Origin: Hymenobacter lapidiphilus
GTDB lineage: Bacteria; Bacteroidota; Bacteroidia; Cytophagales; Hymenobacteraceae
Length of the DNA: 61,495 bases
NCBI RefSeq assembly: GCF_013377885.1
Contig: NZ_JABKAU010000027.1
Location: forward strand, 1-61,495
Direction: 5' to 3'
The translations under genes were made by a program, and so were the position numbers. A model generated the notes under the pieces. The model did no database searches. It was not told the origin of the DNA and saw only the letters and a list, made by a program, of their open reading frames with translations. Of the stretch, positions 15,506 to 24,724 are shown piece by piece. Within the stretch, counting starts at the first letter, position 1; every line of letters begins with the position of its first letter.

Positions 15506-16852
15506 TTACCCCACCACCAGCAAGTCCTCCAAGCGGGTGGTGTAAGCGGGGCTGCGGTGTTCGGCGCGGCCGAGCCAGGGCGCAGCGGACTGGCCAGGCG
15601 CAGCCGGCGGGGCTACACTGGCGGCGGGCCGCACGGTGCCGCGGCCGAACTGGCGGTTGAGCGAATCGAGACTTTGCATGAGCTGCCGGGCGCGGGCGGC
15701 GGACTCGGCCGTGGCGGCGGGCCGGTTGGTGACAGAATCAGTCGGGGCGAACAGGCTCAGCTGCTGGCCACGCCCGGGCGGTTCGAGGCCGTCGAGCACG
15801 ACCCCGGCTTTGACGTAGCGGCGACCGGGCTCATAGAGCTTCTCCAGCATCCGCCGGCCGTAAGCCAGCAGCCGAAGCGTATCGGCCGTGGGGCCGCCGG
15901 GCAGCGTCAGGGTGGTTGAGCGGGTGTAGGGCGGGGGGATCCGCGTATCGTAGCGGTCCTGGCTGAGGAAGACGGTAAGGATATGGGTCTGGTCGCCCTG
16001 GGCGCGCAGCTTCTCGGCGGCCCGGCTCATGTACGTGCTCACCGCGCCCCACAGGTCGTCGAAGGCCGTCAGGCGCTGGCCAAAGGAGCGCGAGCAGCTG
16101 ATGCTCTGGCGGGCCAGGGTGCCGTCCTCTGACGGGTTCAGGTCCTGGCAGGGCTGACCGCGCAGCTCCTGCACCAGCCGCCAGCCGACCACCCCGCCCA
16201 GGTGTTTGCGGGCCCAGGCCTCAGATACCTGACTCAGGTCCCAGGCCGTGGCCAGCCCCTGGGCGTGCAGCCGGGCAGCATATTGGCGCCCGATGCCCCA
16301 GACGTCTTCCACGGGCAGGGCGCGCAGGGCCCGTTCGCGGCGGGTTTCGGTATCGAGGCGCAGGATACCCTGCAGCTCGGGGTATTTCTTGGCCAGGCGG
16401 TTGGCCACCTTAGCCAGCGTTTTGGTGGGGGCCATGCCCACGCAGGTAGGAATGCCGGTGCAGCGGAGCACGTCCTGCTGCATGCGCCGGGCCCGGGCGT
16501 CGAGCGTGCCGCAGAACGTGGTCAGGCCGTGCAGATCGAGAAAGGCCTCATCAATGCTGTAGACTTCAACGGCCGGCACCTGGTCGGCGAGGCGGGCCAT
16601 GACGCGGCGGCTCATGTCGCCGTAGAGCGGGTAGTTGGAGCTGAGCACGTGGCCCTGGTGGCGCCGCAGCAACTCGAGCACCTCAAAGAAGGGGGCCCCC
16701 ATAGCAATACCGAGCTGTTTGGCTTCAGCGGAGCGGCTGACGACGTTGCCGTCGTTATTGGACAGCACGACCACGGGACGGCCTTCGAGGCGGGGCTGGA
16801 AGACCCGCTCGCAGGAGACGTAGAAGTTGTTACCGTCGACGAGGCCGTACAT
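15506..16852 (-). CDS. umuC: Y-family DNA polymerase V catalytic subunit UmuC, 448 aa
   Basis: Translesion DNA polymerase that copies damaged templates with low fidelity. From the ATG at 16852 it begins with [18 protein letters not shown] (first catalytic Asp), then [10 protein letters not shown] (catalytic Asp-Glu pair), [20 protein letters not shown] and the helix-hairpin-helix [17 protein letters not shown]-terminal little-finger domain and the UmuC extension complete a normal length. It lies 90 bases after umuD on the same strand, the standard umuDC order, and plasmid-borne umuDC homologues such as mucAB and rumAB are well known. Confidence 0.95.
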   Translation of the reverse strand: MYGLVDGNNFYVSCERVFQPRLEGRPVVVLSNNDGNVVSRSAEAKQLGIAMGAPFFEVLELLRRHQGHVLSSNYPLYGDMSRRVMARLADQVPAVEVYSIDEAFLDLHGLTTFCGTLDARARRMQQDVLRCTGIPTCVGMAPTKTLAKVANRLAKKYPELQGILRLDTETRRERALRALPVEDVWGIGRQYAARLHAQGLATAWDLSQVSEAWARKHLGGVVGWRLVQELRGQPCQDLNPSEDGTLARQSISCSRSFGQRLTAFDDLWGAVSTYMSRAAEKLRAQGDQTHILTVFLSQDRYDTRIPPPYTRSTTLTLPGGPTADTLRLLAYGRRMLEKLYEPGRRYVKAGVVLDGLEPPGRGQQLSLFAPTDSVTNRPAATAESAARARQLMQSLDSLNRQFGRGTVRPAASVAPPAAPGQSAAPWLGRAEHRSPAYTTRLEDLLVVG

Positions 16853-16912
16853 GGGTGATGAGCTGGTAGCTGACAGCTGTTGGCTATTAACTTTCATTCT
16901 GGGGGAAGCTTG

Positions 16913-16935
16913 AGCTTGAGTTATCAGCTCAAGCT
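16913..16935. repeat. Stem-loop between umuD and umuC
   Basis: Arms AGCTTGAG and CTCAAGCT (8 bp) around TTATCAG. It sits in the 90-base umuD-umuC gap and could attenuate umuC relative to umuD. No U-run follows on either strand. Confidence 0.5.
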
Positions 16936-16942
16936 TGAAAAA

Positions 16943-17410
16943 TCAGTCGCGGCTGCGGAGCAGGGCAGTGAGCTTGCCGGGAATGAGCTCGTGGACGACG
17001 TGGGTGACGACGCCCCAGATGCGCAGGTTTTCGGGTTCGGTAATCGGGTAGTCGGGGTAGGCGGGGTTTTCGGCCTGCAGCCACCAGTTGGAACCCCGGC
17101 GTACGAGGCGCTTGACGGTGCATTCACCCTCTATCACGGCCACGACGATGTGGTTGTGGTCGGCCTCGATGTGCTTGTCGACGGCCAGCAGGTCGCCGGC
17201 ATGGATTTCGGCCCCCTGCATGCTCTCGCCCGATACGCGGATCAGATAAGTAGCCTCGGGGTGGCGGAAGAGCAGGCGGTTAAGATCGAAAAGCTCCTCC
17301 AGCTCATCGGAGGCCGGGGAGGGGAAGCCGCAGGGAACCAGCGAGGCATAAACCGGCAGCCAGAGCGTGGTGATGGGCGTACCCACGTCAATCAGTTCGA
17401 TGGTAGTCAT
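16943..17410 (-). CDS. umuD: UmuD/LexA-type S24 self-cleaving protein, 155 aa
   Basis: Accessory subunit of polymerase V, activated by RecA-stimulated self-cleavage. From the ATG at 17410, the cleavage-site region CGFPSPASDE precedes the S24 peptidase fold. The catalytic Ser is in RVSGESMQGAEIHAGD and the catalytic Lys in GECTVKRLV, at the usual spacing. There is no N-terminal HTH, separating it from LexA. Directly upstream of umuC. A 17-base palindrome at 17444-17460 lies just before the start and may bind the SOS or an XRE repressor. Confidence 0.93.
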   Translation of the reverse strand: MTTIELIDVGTPITTLWLPVYASLVPCGFPSPASDELEELFDLNRLLFRHPEATYLIRVSGESMQGAEIHAGDLLAVDKHIEADHNHIVVAVIEGECTVKRLVRRGSNWWLQAENPAYPDYPITEPENLRIWGVVTHVVHELIPGKLTALLRSRD

Positions 17411-17443
17411 AGCGCGAAACTGGCTGAACCAGCTACGCAATAC

Positions 17444-17460
17444 TACTAATTTATTTAGTA
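17444..17460. promoter_or_regulatory. Candidate umuD operator palindrome
   Basis: TACTAA-TTTAT-TTAGTA, perfect 6-bp arms, 34 bases upstream of the umuD start in an AT-rich promoter-like region. The next ~180 bases up to the IS hold no gene I can see. Confidence 0.5.
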
Positions 17461-17668
17461 AAAAGTTAATTGACTTCTCGCTTATCTACTTTATAGCATA
17501 GCCCAAATAGAGTAATAAGACTCATGATTACATTATTATACATCAGTTTATGCTCTGTCGGCCCCCTTAGCTTTGAGCTAAAATGAATGGTAATACCCCC
17601 TAACTATCGGCTAAGTGTCCCAAACTGGCTTCACTAGGCGATGTACTACTCCCCAAAAACTGGACAGT

Positions 17669-18541
17669 TTAGGAGGCGTTTGTTAAGCAAATGGGTTGGG
17701 GGCTGAAGGTAGGGTTTTGAGCGAAGATTTGCGCAGGTGTTTGGCCCTTCAGGCCTTGGTGAGGCCGCTGGTAATTGTAGTAGGTGAAGTAGGCCCGGAG
17801 CTGTTCGTAGAGGTGGCCGCCATCGGTGGCCGGGTTGAGATAGACACACTCCCATTTGACGGAGCGCCAGAGCCGCTCGATGAAGGCGTTATCCGTCGCC
17901 CGACCGCGCCCGTCGCGGCTGATTTGGCAGCCCGCCGCCAGCAAGGCCTGCTCGAAGAGCTGACTGGTAAACTGGCTCCCCTGGTCGGAATTGAAGATGT
18001 AGGGGGCCGGCTGGCGGGCCAGGGCCGCGCCCAGCGCGCTCAGACAAAAGCCCACGTCGAGCGTGTTGCTCAGCTCCCAACTGAGCACGTAGCGCGAGTG
18101 CCAGTCCAGGACGGCCACCAAGTACAGGAAGCCTTTGGCCATGGGAATATAGGTGATGTCGGTGCTCCACACCTCATTGGGAGCACTCAGCACCCGTTCG
18201 CGCAACAGATACGGATAGCGCGTCACGCCTTGCCCCGGCACACTCAGGCGCGGTTTGGGGTAGACCGGCTCCTGGCCCATAAGCCGCACGAGCCGGCGCA
18301 CCCGCTTTTCATTGACCTGGTGGCCCAGTAGGCGGAGATGGTCGCGTAGGCCGAGTACGCCCTTGAAATTGTGGCGCGTGAACTCCTCATCGAGCAGGCG
18401 CATGAGCGTCAGGTTCAGATCCGTTTCGCCCCGGGGCTGGTAATAGTAGCTGCTGCGCGCCAGGCCCAGGGCCTGACAGCGGGCCTGCACCGAGCCCGCC
18501 TCACTGGCCTGCACCAGGGCGCGTTGTTGGGCCACTACCAT
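17669..18541 (-). CDS. IS3-family transposase OrfB, 290 aa
   Basis: DDE transposase of the second IS. N-terminal HTH_21-like region (GLARSSYYYQPRGETD, KGVLGLRDHLRLLGHQV), then the rve core with Asp in VWSTDITYIPM, Asp in FNSDQGSQFTS and Glu in NAFIERLWRSVKWE, and the family C-terminus YNYQRPHQGLKGQTPAQIF. It overlaps the last codons of OrfA by 7 bases, consistent with frameshift or coupled expression. It is unrelated at fine detail to the other IS3 element in the window, so they are separate IS species. Confidence 0.92.
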   Translation of the reverse strand: MVVAQQRALVQASEAGSVQARCQALGLARSSYYYQPRGETDLNLTLMRLLDEEFTRHNFKGVLGLRDHLRLLGHQVNEKRVRRLVRLMGQEPVYPKPRLSVPGQGVTRYPYLLRERVLSAPNEVWSTDITYIPMAKGFLYLVAVLDWHSRYVLSWELSNTLDVGFCLSALGAALARQPAPYIFNSDQGSQFTSQLFEQALLAAGCQISRDGRGRATDNAFIERLWRSVKWECVYLNPATDGGHLYEQLRAYFTYYNYQRPHQGLKGQTPAQIFAQNPTFSPQPICLTNAS

Positions 18542-18846
18542 GTGGGCAGCGTTTTTTTTAGCAGCTGGTTTTCCATTTCCAGCCGTCCGATGGCGGCATA
18601 CAAGGGCTCGACGTCGGGCGGGGCCGCGGGGATAGCCCCGGCGTCGGTGAACACCTGCGCCGCCTGCTGGCGCAAGTGCAGCTTCCAGCGACTAATCTGG
18701 GGCACCGACAGCCGATAGCGGGCAGCCAGTTCGGCCAGCGGCTGCCGCTCCGTCAGCGCGGCTAAGGCCACTTCTGCTTTAAACTCGGCAGTGAAGCGGC
18801 GACGGGTACGTTTTGGGTTCATGGCGTTGACTAAGATAGCCACCAC
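18535..18846 (-). CDS. IS3-family transposase OrfA, 103 aa
   Basis: HTH_Tnp_1-type protein that binds the IS ends. KRTRRRFTAEFKAEVALAAL begins the fold, LAELAARYRLSVPQISRWK is the recognition region, and RLEMENQLLKK the coiled-coil end. A longer start (MVAILVNAM) is possible; the ATG at 18822 (MNPKRTRRR) is the more usual form. Confidence 0.88.
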   Translation of the reverse strand: MVAILVNAMNPKRTRRRFTAEFKAEVALAALTERQPLAELAARYRLSVPQISRWKLHLRQQAAQVFTDAGAIPAAPPDVEPLYAAIGRLEMENQLLKKTLPTW

Positions 18847-19136
18847 AAACTGTCCAAACTTTGGGGAGTACTACACGAAGAGTTGCATTATCATAATTAG
18901 CAAGCTGGGAAATGCAAACTACGGCCCTCCGAAAATCCGTATCAGAAGCTGCGGCTGAAGTACAAGATACGGAAGATGTAAGCAGTCTATAGTAGTATAA
19001 AAAAGTGCGTTTCTGAAGCGGAAATGAACTATTTTGTACTTTTAAGATTCGGTCTTATATGATAATGCGCAAACCTTGGTACTATAAGTTAATTGGAGAA
19101 AGCACCTTAAGGCTATCTGTTTAACGATAGCACTAT

Positions 19137-20177
19137 TTAGGCTTTCTCATATGCATCACAAGCCTTCTTGACTTGAGTGAACTCTTTCTTCAGTCTGGCC
19201 CAAAGAACGGCTGGTGGGTTATCTAATTTATCCCAATCAGCATTTACGGCAGACATTGTATCCCGGAGCTTAGTATACTTTACGTCATCAGCACCGATGG
19301 TATCTTTCATTATCATAAGCTGCCATGAAGCAAAGGACCACTTCTTTCGCAACGAGTTCAGAATTGTAGCAGCCTTATCCATAGATGGTGAATCCTTGCT
19401 CGCGGATACTACCATGTCGATGGGCGGTTTGATTTCCGGATTCAGGCCAAGGGAGAGCTGGCGAGGAACAAGGATATCAGCTTTGGGGATTTCAAAATGG
19501 ATACCGGTAACCTTTCGCCCTGTCTTGATCGGATTCCACGCTACCATAAACCCAACTTCTTTGGAGGTGAACTCCTTCATTATTGGCTCCAGAACGTAAC
19601 GCTTGAAATCAGCAAAAACCGGATAAATGAACTCATCATTGAATAAAATATACTTCAACGATTCCAACGTTGGCGCGTACTCATGCTTCCCATATTGGTA
19701 ACTCTTCAGTAACCAGTAAAACCGCTGGGCGTTCGGCGTCTTTAAAGTCAGCAGAGTTTCAATGTCGGCGCTAGTGAAATTACCAGCCTTAGTTAACTGT
19801 AGAAGATAGGGTTTAATAAGCGGAGCGAAGTTTCCAGTAACGTAACCAGTACCAGTATCGAGAGAAATATCGGATACGATACGAGTGAGGATAAATGAGC
19901 CCTTCTTATTACTTCCTTCGACCGGCTCCAAGTTTAGCTCCTTATCGAACAGGTCACGACAAGCCTGCTTAAGATTAGCATATGCAGAACCACCACGTTC
20001 ACCATGAAGAATAGCATCGATGTGAATCCGGATGGGGGGAAGTTCATCATTGGATTGATGGATGCACCTTAAAGCTTCGACAAAGACACGAGCTTCGGTC
20101 TGGCCCATTTTCATCTGAGTGCGGATAAGATGGTTGTGCTGAAACACAATAGTGTTCTCCGCCTTAGTCGGATTCAT
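19137..20177 (-). CDS. rep: Plasmid replication initiator, Rep_3 superfamily, 346 aa
   Basis: Initiates replication by binding iterons next to the gene. From the ATG at 20177 the protein has two winged-helix-like halves: the first with IVFQHNHLIRTQMKMGQTEARVFVEAL and a later one with TPNAQRFYWLLKSYQYGKHEYAPTLESLKYIL, the standard RepB/Rep_3 arrangement. Length is normal. Composition is more AT-rich than the cassette regions. Five 22-bp direct repeats start 68 bases upstream, overlapping the expected promoter, so Rep probably represses itself there. 260 bases between this gene and the IS hold no gene. Confidence 0.92.
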   Translation of the reverse strand: MNPTKAENTIVFQHNHLIRTQMKMGQTEARVFVEALRCIHQSNDELPPIRIHIDAILHGERGGSAYANLKQACRDLFDKELNLEPVEGSNKKGSFILTRIVSDISLDTGTGYVTGNFAPLIKPYLLQLTKAGNFTSADIETLLTLKTPNAQRFYWLLKSYQYGKHEYAPTLESLKYILFNDEFIYPVFADFKRYVLEPIMKEFTSKEVGFMVAWNPIKTGRKVTGIHFEIPKADILVPRQLSLGLNPEIKPPIDMVVSASKDSPSMDKAATILNSLRKKWSFASWQLMIMKDTIGADDVKYTKLRDTMSAVNADWDKLDNPPAVLWARLKKEFTQVKKACDAYEKA

Positions 20178-20245
20178 AAGCAAATGAGCTGGTTAAGTTT
20201 CGAAGATATGAATCATGGAATAACTTTCAAACCTTTCCATGATTC

Positions 20246-20356
20246 AACGGCATTGCCTTCCATAGTTACCGGCATTGCCTTCCATAGTTACCGGCATTGC
20301 CTTCCATAGTTTACCGGCATTGCCTTCCATAGTTACCGGCATTGCCTTCCATAGTT
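20246..20356 (+). repeat. Five 22-bp iterons (replication origin)
   Basis: Direct repeats of ACCGGCATTGCCTTCCATAG+TT at 20246-20267 (first base pair varies), 20268-20289, 20290-20311, 20313-20334 and 20335-20356, spaced one helical-turn multiple apart with a single-base offset after the third. Immediately upstream of rep, as in iteron plasmids. Confidence 0.95.
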
Positions 20357-20429
20357 AGCCTCATATATATTTGCTTTTCAGACAGTTGTGAGCTTCTAAG
20401 AATAGAAGAGAAAGAAGAGAAAGAAAAAA

Positions 20430-20453
20430 CCGAAAAAGGGTTTCGGATTTTTA
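20430..20453 (+). terminator. Rho-independent terminator-like hairpin
   Basis: CCGAAA/TTTCGG stem with a short loop followed by ATTTTT, in an AT-rich stretch next to the iterons. That stretch may also act as the melting region of the origin. Confidence 0.55.
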
Positions 20454-20655
20454 ATTTATTTCTTCTTTCAAAAGCATCTACAGCGGGTAAATGCCTTGAG
20501 AGGGCTGGGAATAGCCAAAATCCTTGCTCTCCAAGACTTTCGTATCATCATGGGTACCAACGGTCGTAAGGGGTTCCAATCGTTCAGCAGGGCCACTAAA
20601 CACGAGGATAAGTATAAATGGCCGAATCGTGTATGTACATGTATTAAATCTGCGT

Positions 20656-20712
20656 ACCGGCATTTCCTTCCATAGTTCAGAGCGTGTGGCACCGGCATTT
20701 CCTTCCATAGTT
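20656..20712 (+). repeat. Two distal iterons
   Basis: ACCGGCATTTCCTTCCATAG+TT at 20656-20677 and 20691-20712, one base different from the proximal set (ATTTCC for ATTGCC). Confidence 0.9.
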
Positions 20713-20794
20713 CATAGTAAAAGACTCTATCATAGTGTCTTAGCGTTAGTATATTGAAATGTCAGGTAGGACGCTTTGATGAATAGGGTCATCT

Positions 20795-20816
20795 AACTAT
20801 GGAAGAAAATGCCGGT
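20795..20816 (-). repeat. Inverted distal iteron
   Basis: The reverse complement of the distal iteron with one change. Opposed iterons away from the main cluster commonly mediate Rep handcuffing and copy control. Confidence 0.85.
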
Positions 20817-21029
20817 GGATATTTAAGGGTAACAAGGGAGAGTCAAAAAATGTGGGGCAGGCTTATTGGGTTACTATCAAGCGGGTTTCTCATAGTACTA
20901 CCGAAAGGACCATTCACCTGCTAGCGGCAGGGGCTACCTTGGCTACGCCACACTTTTTGATAATCCTCAAAATTGTAAGGCAAATTTTGGGGACCATTGA
21001 AAGACGGGCTGCCTCAAAATTGGGCATCG

Positions 21030-23560
21030 ACTTATAATTAGAGCGAAAGGAAAAAGGCGGCTCGGGTGAAAAGTGGAGAAGAGGAAAAAAATTGCCAGCG
21101 TAAAAAACGGAACGACTCGAAAATTAGGGAAGGCTGGAGTTAGGGGAGGAGCGAGGAGGCGGGCGGGTTGGTTTTAAGTGGCCGGGATAGAAGTTGGTGG
21201 CGGCTGGTTACGGTCGGAAGTGCTGGAGCAGGGAGAGAGTGAAGAACCAGATAGCGCAGATGTTGGACTTGGAAGAATTGGAGGGGGCAGTCGAAAAATG
21301 AGAAACTGTGGAAAGGGTGGACGATCTTGAAATGGAATCAGACGGAAGGTTGGGGGAGTGCTTGGCGGGGGAATTGAGGTTTTGGTGGAAGGAGGACAGA
21401 ACGAATGAGAAGGAGCTGTCCAAGGAGCGCACAACCGAGGAACAAGTGCAGTCGGTGGAGGTCGAGGAAAGGCGGGCTGACGCAATTTTGTAGAGAGTGG
21501 AGAGACAACCAGCTTGGAAGCAGTAAAATTATCGGCTGCGAATTTTGAGAAGATGGCTGAAAATCGGGCGATGTGAAAACAGGGCCAGCGTCAAATACTC
21601 AGGGTAGTTCGAAAAAGCAGGCAATCGAAAAAGAGCCAGTCGTAAGGAAGCAGACCAAGTAGAGAAGTGGCGGAATTGTGTGGGAGTAGCCAGGAGTAGC
21701 GAGAGGAAAAGCAACCGCAATGGAGAGAAATTACACCAGCCAAAACAGGAGCGACGGGAGGAAGGGCCAGCGTAAAAAAACGAAACCACTCCACAGGAAA
21801 AGAGCGGTGACGGGTATAGAGTGAGCGATGGTGGCAAAGAGCAGCTGGACATATTTTGGGGCGAATGCAAAAAACAGGAGAAGCGGATTTTGGTGAGGCG
21901 CTGATAAACGGACAAGGCAAACTTTGAGGGCTATCGAAAAAAAGGATGAAGCCGAAAGAGGGGCGGAGTAGAAAAATGGGTGGCGGCTTAAAATGGAGTT
22001 GGTCAAAAAGTTGGGCCAGTGGAAAAACTGACAGGAGCAGAAAAACGGGGGAGGTCGAAAAGCAATGTTGGTGCTGGAGGCGAGTAGTTCGAGAAAGTGC
22101 TGAGGTAGTTTCAGGTCGATGCTGGCGGGGGGAGGCGAGGAGTAAGTCCGGGTAAGGGGCGCGAGTAGTGGGTCGGCTGGAGGAGAGGCAACGCGCTATT
22201 TCGGGGAAGGTGAGTTGGTGGAGGTAGCCCAAAAAGCAGGGGTAGGTGAAATAGCTTGTCGGCGGGAAAAGGCAGGTTCACGTTTTAGACTTGCTCGGTG
22301 GTAATAGCAGTTGGGTGCGGCAGGCAGTTCAGAAATTCCGGCAAGATGAGCGGGCGGGTTCAAAGCAGAATGGAAGGGGCCGGGCTCATTTGGGAGGTGA
22401 TGGAATTTCGGAGGAGCTGAAAAAATGGGAGAGGCAGCCGAGTAGAAAAATAGAATGATGGTCGGGTGCGGATTTTGGGAAGCTGGCGGAAAACTGGGTG
22501 GGATGGAAAAAGGGCCAGCGTCAAAAAATCAGGGTAGCTCAAAATAGAGAGTGCGCAAGTTGGGCGGGTCGGGGAGGTGGCGACTGAGGAGAGAAGGGGC
22601 GGGCGTAACAAATGCAGCTGGCGAAGAAAACGGGGGGCGCATGAAAAAGTCACTGGCGGAAAATCGAGCGGTGGGCAAAGTGGCCAGTGAAAAGAAAGAC
22701 CCGAAACCACTCCAAAGGAAAAGAGCGGTGACGGGTGCAAATTGGTAGAAGGGCCGGCGTCAGGAAATCGAAAAGTGGGCCGCCGGATAAAAAGGGATAA
22801 GCGCTACTGGGGCAGAGAGTGGCGTCCGGTAGTCATAAGGTAAAAGGGAAAAGCGAGCCACTGAGAAAATGAGCCCAGTCGTGAAAAGTGGCGCGAGGAG
22901 TAGTTCGGTAGTAGGGCCAGGTCGGTAGTCGGGCAGGTAGTGGCAGCAGGCGGAGTAGTTAGAATAGTATCGGCAATGGGTTGGGATAATTCGGTAGAGC
23001 AGCGATAGAGTAGCGTGAGCCCAGGTAAGCAGTTAGAGCAGAAGAAGCAATAGCAGCTACTGAGCCATAGAGGTACAATGGCTGAAATGGGAAGGACTCG
23101 GTAGGCGCAGTAGTCGGGTAGTTGGGAAGGGAGCTGGGCGGGCTCAGGTGGATAAAGGGGAGGCAGTCCGAAAAGTCCAGGTGCAGGTAAAAGCCGTCGG
23201 GATGGAGCAGGCGGTAAAGGCGCAGGTGGAGGTAGGAACGGAAAACAGCAACCGGCAAAAACCAGAGAGCAGAGGTAACGGCAGAGGTAGTGGTTACCGG
23301 AGCTGGTCGATAATTTCTTAAAAGCTAATCGTTGGGTTGGACGCTTAGGGGCCGGAGTAGCAGGATAGCCAGGGTAGGGGGAAAGCCGACGCCTGAGAGA
23401 AGCACAGGGGTCGGAAGTAGTCGGTAAAGGCAGCAAGGACTTAGCGTAGCGTAGAGAGGCTAAGAGTAGCTGGTAGTGTCTAAGCAGATACAGAAACCGG
23501 CAGTAGGAAGTAGCGCCGGGGTAGCGTAGATTGGGGACGACATAGGGTTTCTAAACAGAG
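21030..23560. other. ~2.5-kb gene-less purine-rich repetitive tract
   Basis: The + strand is dominated by G and A over this whole stretch; no credible gene is seen on either strand. Long minus-strand frames exist only because pyrimidine-rich codons lack stops, and their products are Ser/Pro/Leu/Phe low complexity. The motif GGGCCAGCGTCAAAAAATCA and relatives recur (near 21094, 21582, 21767, 22512, 22752). Two segments recur about 0.9 kb apart (21540-21616 with 22469-22545; 21782-21817 with 22691-22736), which implies an old tandem duplication. It lies between the origin and the transfer genes. Confidence 0.75.
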
Positions 23561-23600
23561 CCCTAGTCAGTAGTTAGCGAGAGGAGGACCTGAAATCATC

Positions 23601-23672
23601 GCTACCGCGCTGATAATCAGGGACAAACATAGTTTGTCGGCGGTCGATAAATGCTACCGCATTGATAATCAG
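23601..23672. other. Candidate oriT region
   Basis: Direct repeats GCTACCGC(G/A)(C/T)TGATAATCAG at 23601-23620 and 23653-23672 flank a perfect hairpin GACAAAC-ATA-GTTTGTC (23622-23638). It lies 150 bases before the mobilization genes, the usual place for a nick site. The nick cannot be assigned from sequence alone. Confidence 0.5.
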
Positions 23673-23821
23673 AATAGTAATAGAGTATTTTAATTGTTTT
23701 AATAGGTGTTTCTAATCCTATAATAACAGTAAGTTACGCACAAAAGCGGTCTTTTTAATCTAAGTAGCTGACAATCATTGTCAATAAGAGGTAATTATAA
23801 TTCATAACTGTTCTTTCACTC

Positions 23822-24541
23822 ATGGAACCAGTCAAGAAGAAACCAGGTCGGCCTCCGGGCCCAAAAGACCCTGAAAAGCCAGGGCCAACGCTTAAACTGA
23901 GCGGGGCAGCAGACAACCTTCTGACGGCTCATGCGAAAAAGCTCAAGCTGACAAAACGCGAATACGCCAACGCGGCTATTGCCTATTTTGCCGAGCGGGG
24001 CCTCAATCCCACAGTAGAGCAGCCGCAAGGTTTGGCCGATATCGGTAAGCGCGTGTCGCAGGAGGGGCGCGCGATTCGGGTGCAGAACGTGGACATTGGC
24101 AACCGGCTGATTTCGATACTGCGCAACTGGGAGAAGTCGCTCTACGGGTTCTTGCAGCAGCAGCAGGGCGGGACGCTCAATTACCTGGAGCAGATTGAAA
24201 GCGACATTCTCCGCCACCAGGTTTCTGTCGAAACCAACTACCTCGCCCCGATGGTGGAAATGCTGGTGAGGAACAATATCGAAGCCTACATGAACCGCGT
24301 AATTGGCGAACAGACCAACCTGCACGTAAAGGGCAAAGATGATTCGGAGTGGGTCCCAACTAACAAAGCGCTCAACGACGACCGCGACCAGAAGGTGGTA
24401 GTGCAGATGCGCGAGTTCATCAAAACCAACAACGTGCCCGCACCAAGTCTGGCGGCCAAACCCCAGGTGCCGGTGCTGCCGCCCAAAGCGCCGGCCACCC
24501 AAAAAGCAGCAACTCCGGGTGCCGCCGTCCCCCCCCAATAG
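23822..24541 (+). CDS. BfmA/BtgA-type mobilization accessory protein, 239 aa
   Basis: Relaxosome accessory protein that binds oriT and loads the relaxase. An AT-hook-like start (KKPGRPPGPKD) precedes TLKLSGAADNLLTAHAKKLKLTKREYANAAIAYFAERG, the ribbon-helix-helix-like motif of the BfmA/BtgA family of Bacteroides mobilizable elements. The middle region (residues 75-150) is helical and likely oligomeric; the C-terminus is a Pro/Ala-rich tail. Followed 183 bases later by the relaxase gene on the same strand. Family call by characteristic sequence pattern and gene order. Confidence 0.8.
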   Translation: MEPVKKKPGRPPGPKDPEKPGPTLKLSGAADNLLTAHAKKLKLTKREYANAAIAYFAERGLNPTVEQPQGLADIGKRVSQEGRAIRVQNVDIGNRLISILRNWEKSLYGFLQQQQGGTLNYLEQIESDILRHQVSVETNYLAPMVEMLVRNNIEAYMNRVIGEQTNLHVKGKDDSEWVPTNKALNDDRDQKVVVQMREFIKTNNVPAPSLAAKPQVPVLPPKAPATQKAATPGAAVPPQ

Positions 24542-24569
24542 GGCGGCCCGCCCCAGCGGCCCAGCGCCC

Positions 24570-24630
24570 GGTTGCAGCGGCCTGCGCTCCCACCCGGCCG
24601 GAGCGCCCCGCCCGTTTTGCCGCTGCAACC
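24570..24630. repeat. 12-bp inverted repeat between the mobilization genes
   Basis: GGTTGCAGCGGC (24570-24581) and GCCGCTGCAACC (24619-24630) are perfect arms. Further GTTGCAAC-like words follow (24640-24700), ending GGGCTTTTTT. It could act as a terminator or attenuator between the two mob genes or form part of the relaxase site. Confidence 0.6.
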
Positions 24631-24724
24631 GACGCTACAACCCGGGAGGCAACGGCAACTTTTTGGCCTTGCAACCGGGAAGGCAACCGGGCTTTTTTCT
24701 TGCACTTTCATTTCCCACCTGCCG

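Larger units (their letters stand above)
17642..18875 (-). mobile_element. IS3-family insertion sequence, 1234 bp, with 3-bp target duplication
   Basis: Terminal inverted repeats TGTACTACTCCCCAAA.. and TGTAGTACTCCCCAAA.., both followed after 3-4 bases by GGACAGTTT. CGA is present on both flanks (17639-17641 and 18876-18878), the 3-bp target duplication typical of IS3. Intact OrfA and OrfB on the minus strand. It is a clean, probably recent insertion between umuD and rep. Confidence 0.95.

Noticed and set aside
20246..20356. CRISPR array
   Set aside because: Short direct repeats without unique spacers, next to rep, are iterons of an origin; no cas genes are present.
21174..23436. Several long minus-strand frames (up to 213 codons)
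   Set aside because: They lie in a purine-rich + strand, so the minus strand is pyrimidine-rich and lacks stop codons by composition. Products are low-complexity Ser/Pro/Leu/Phe with no domain and no start context.
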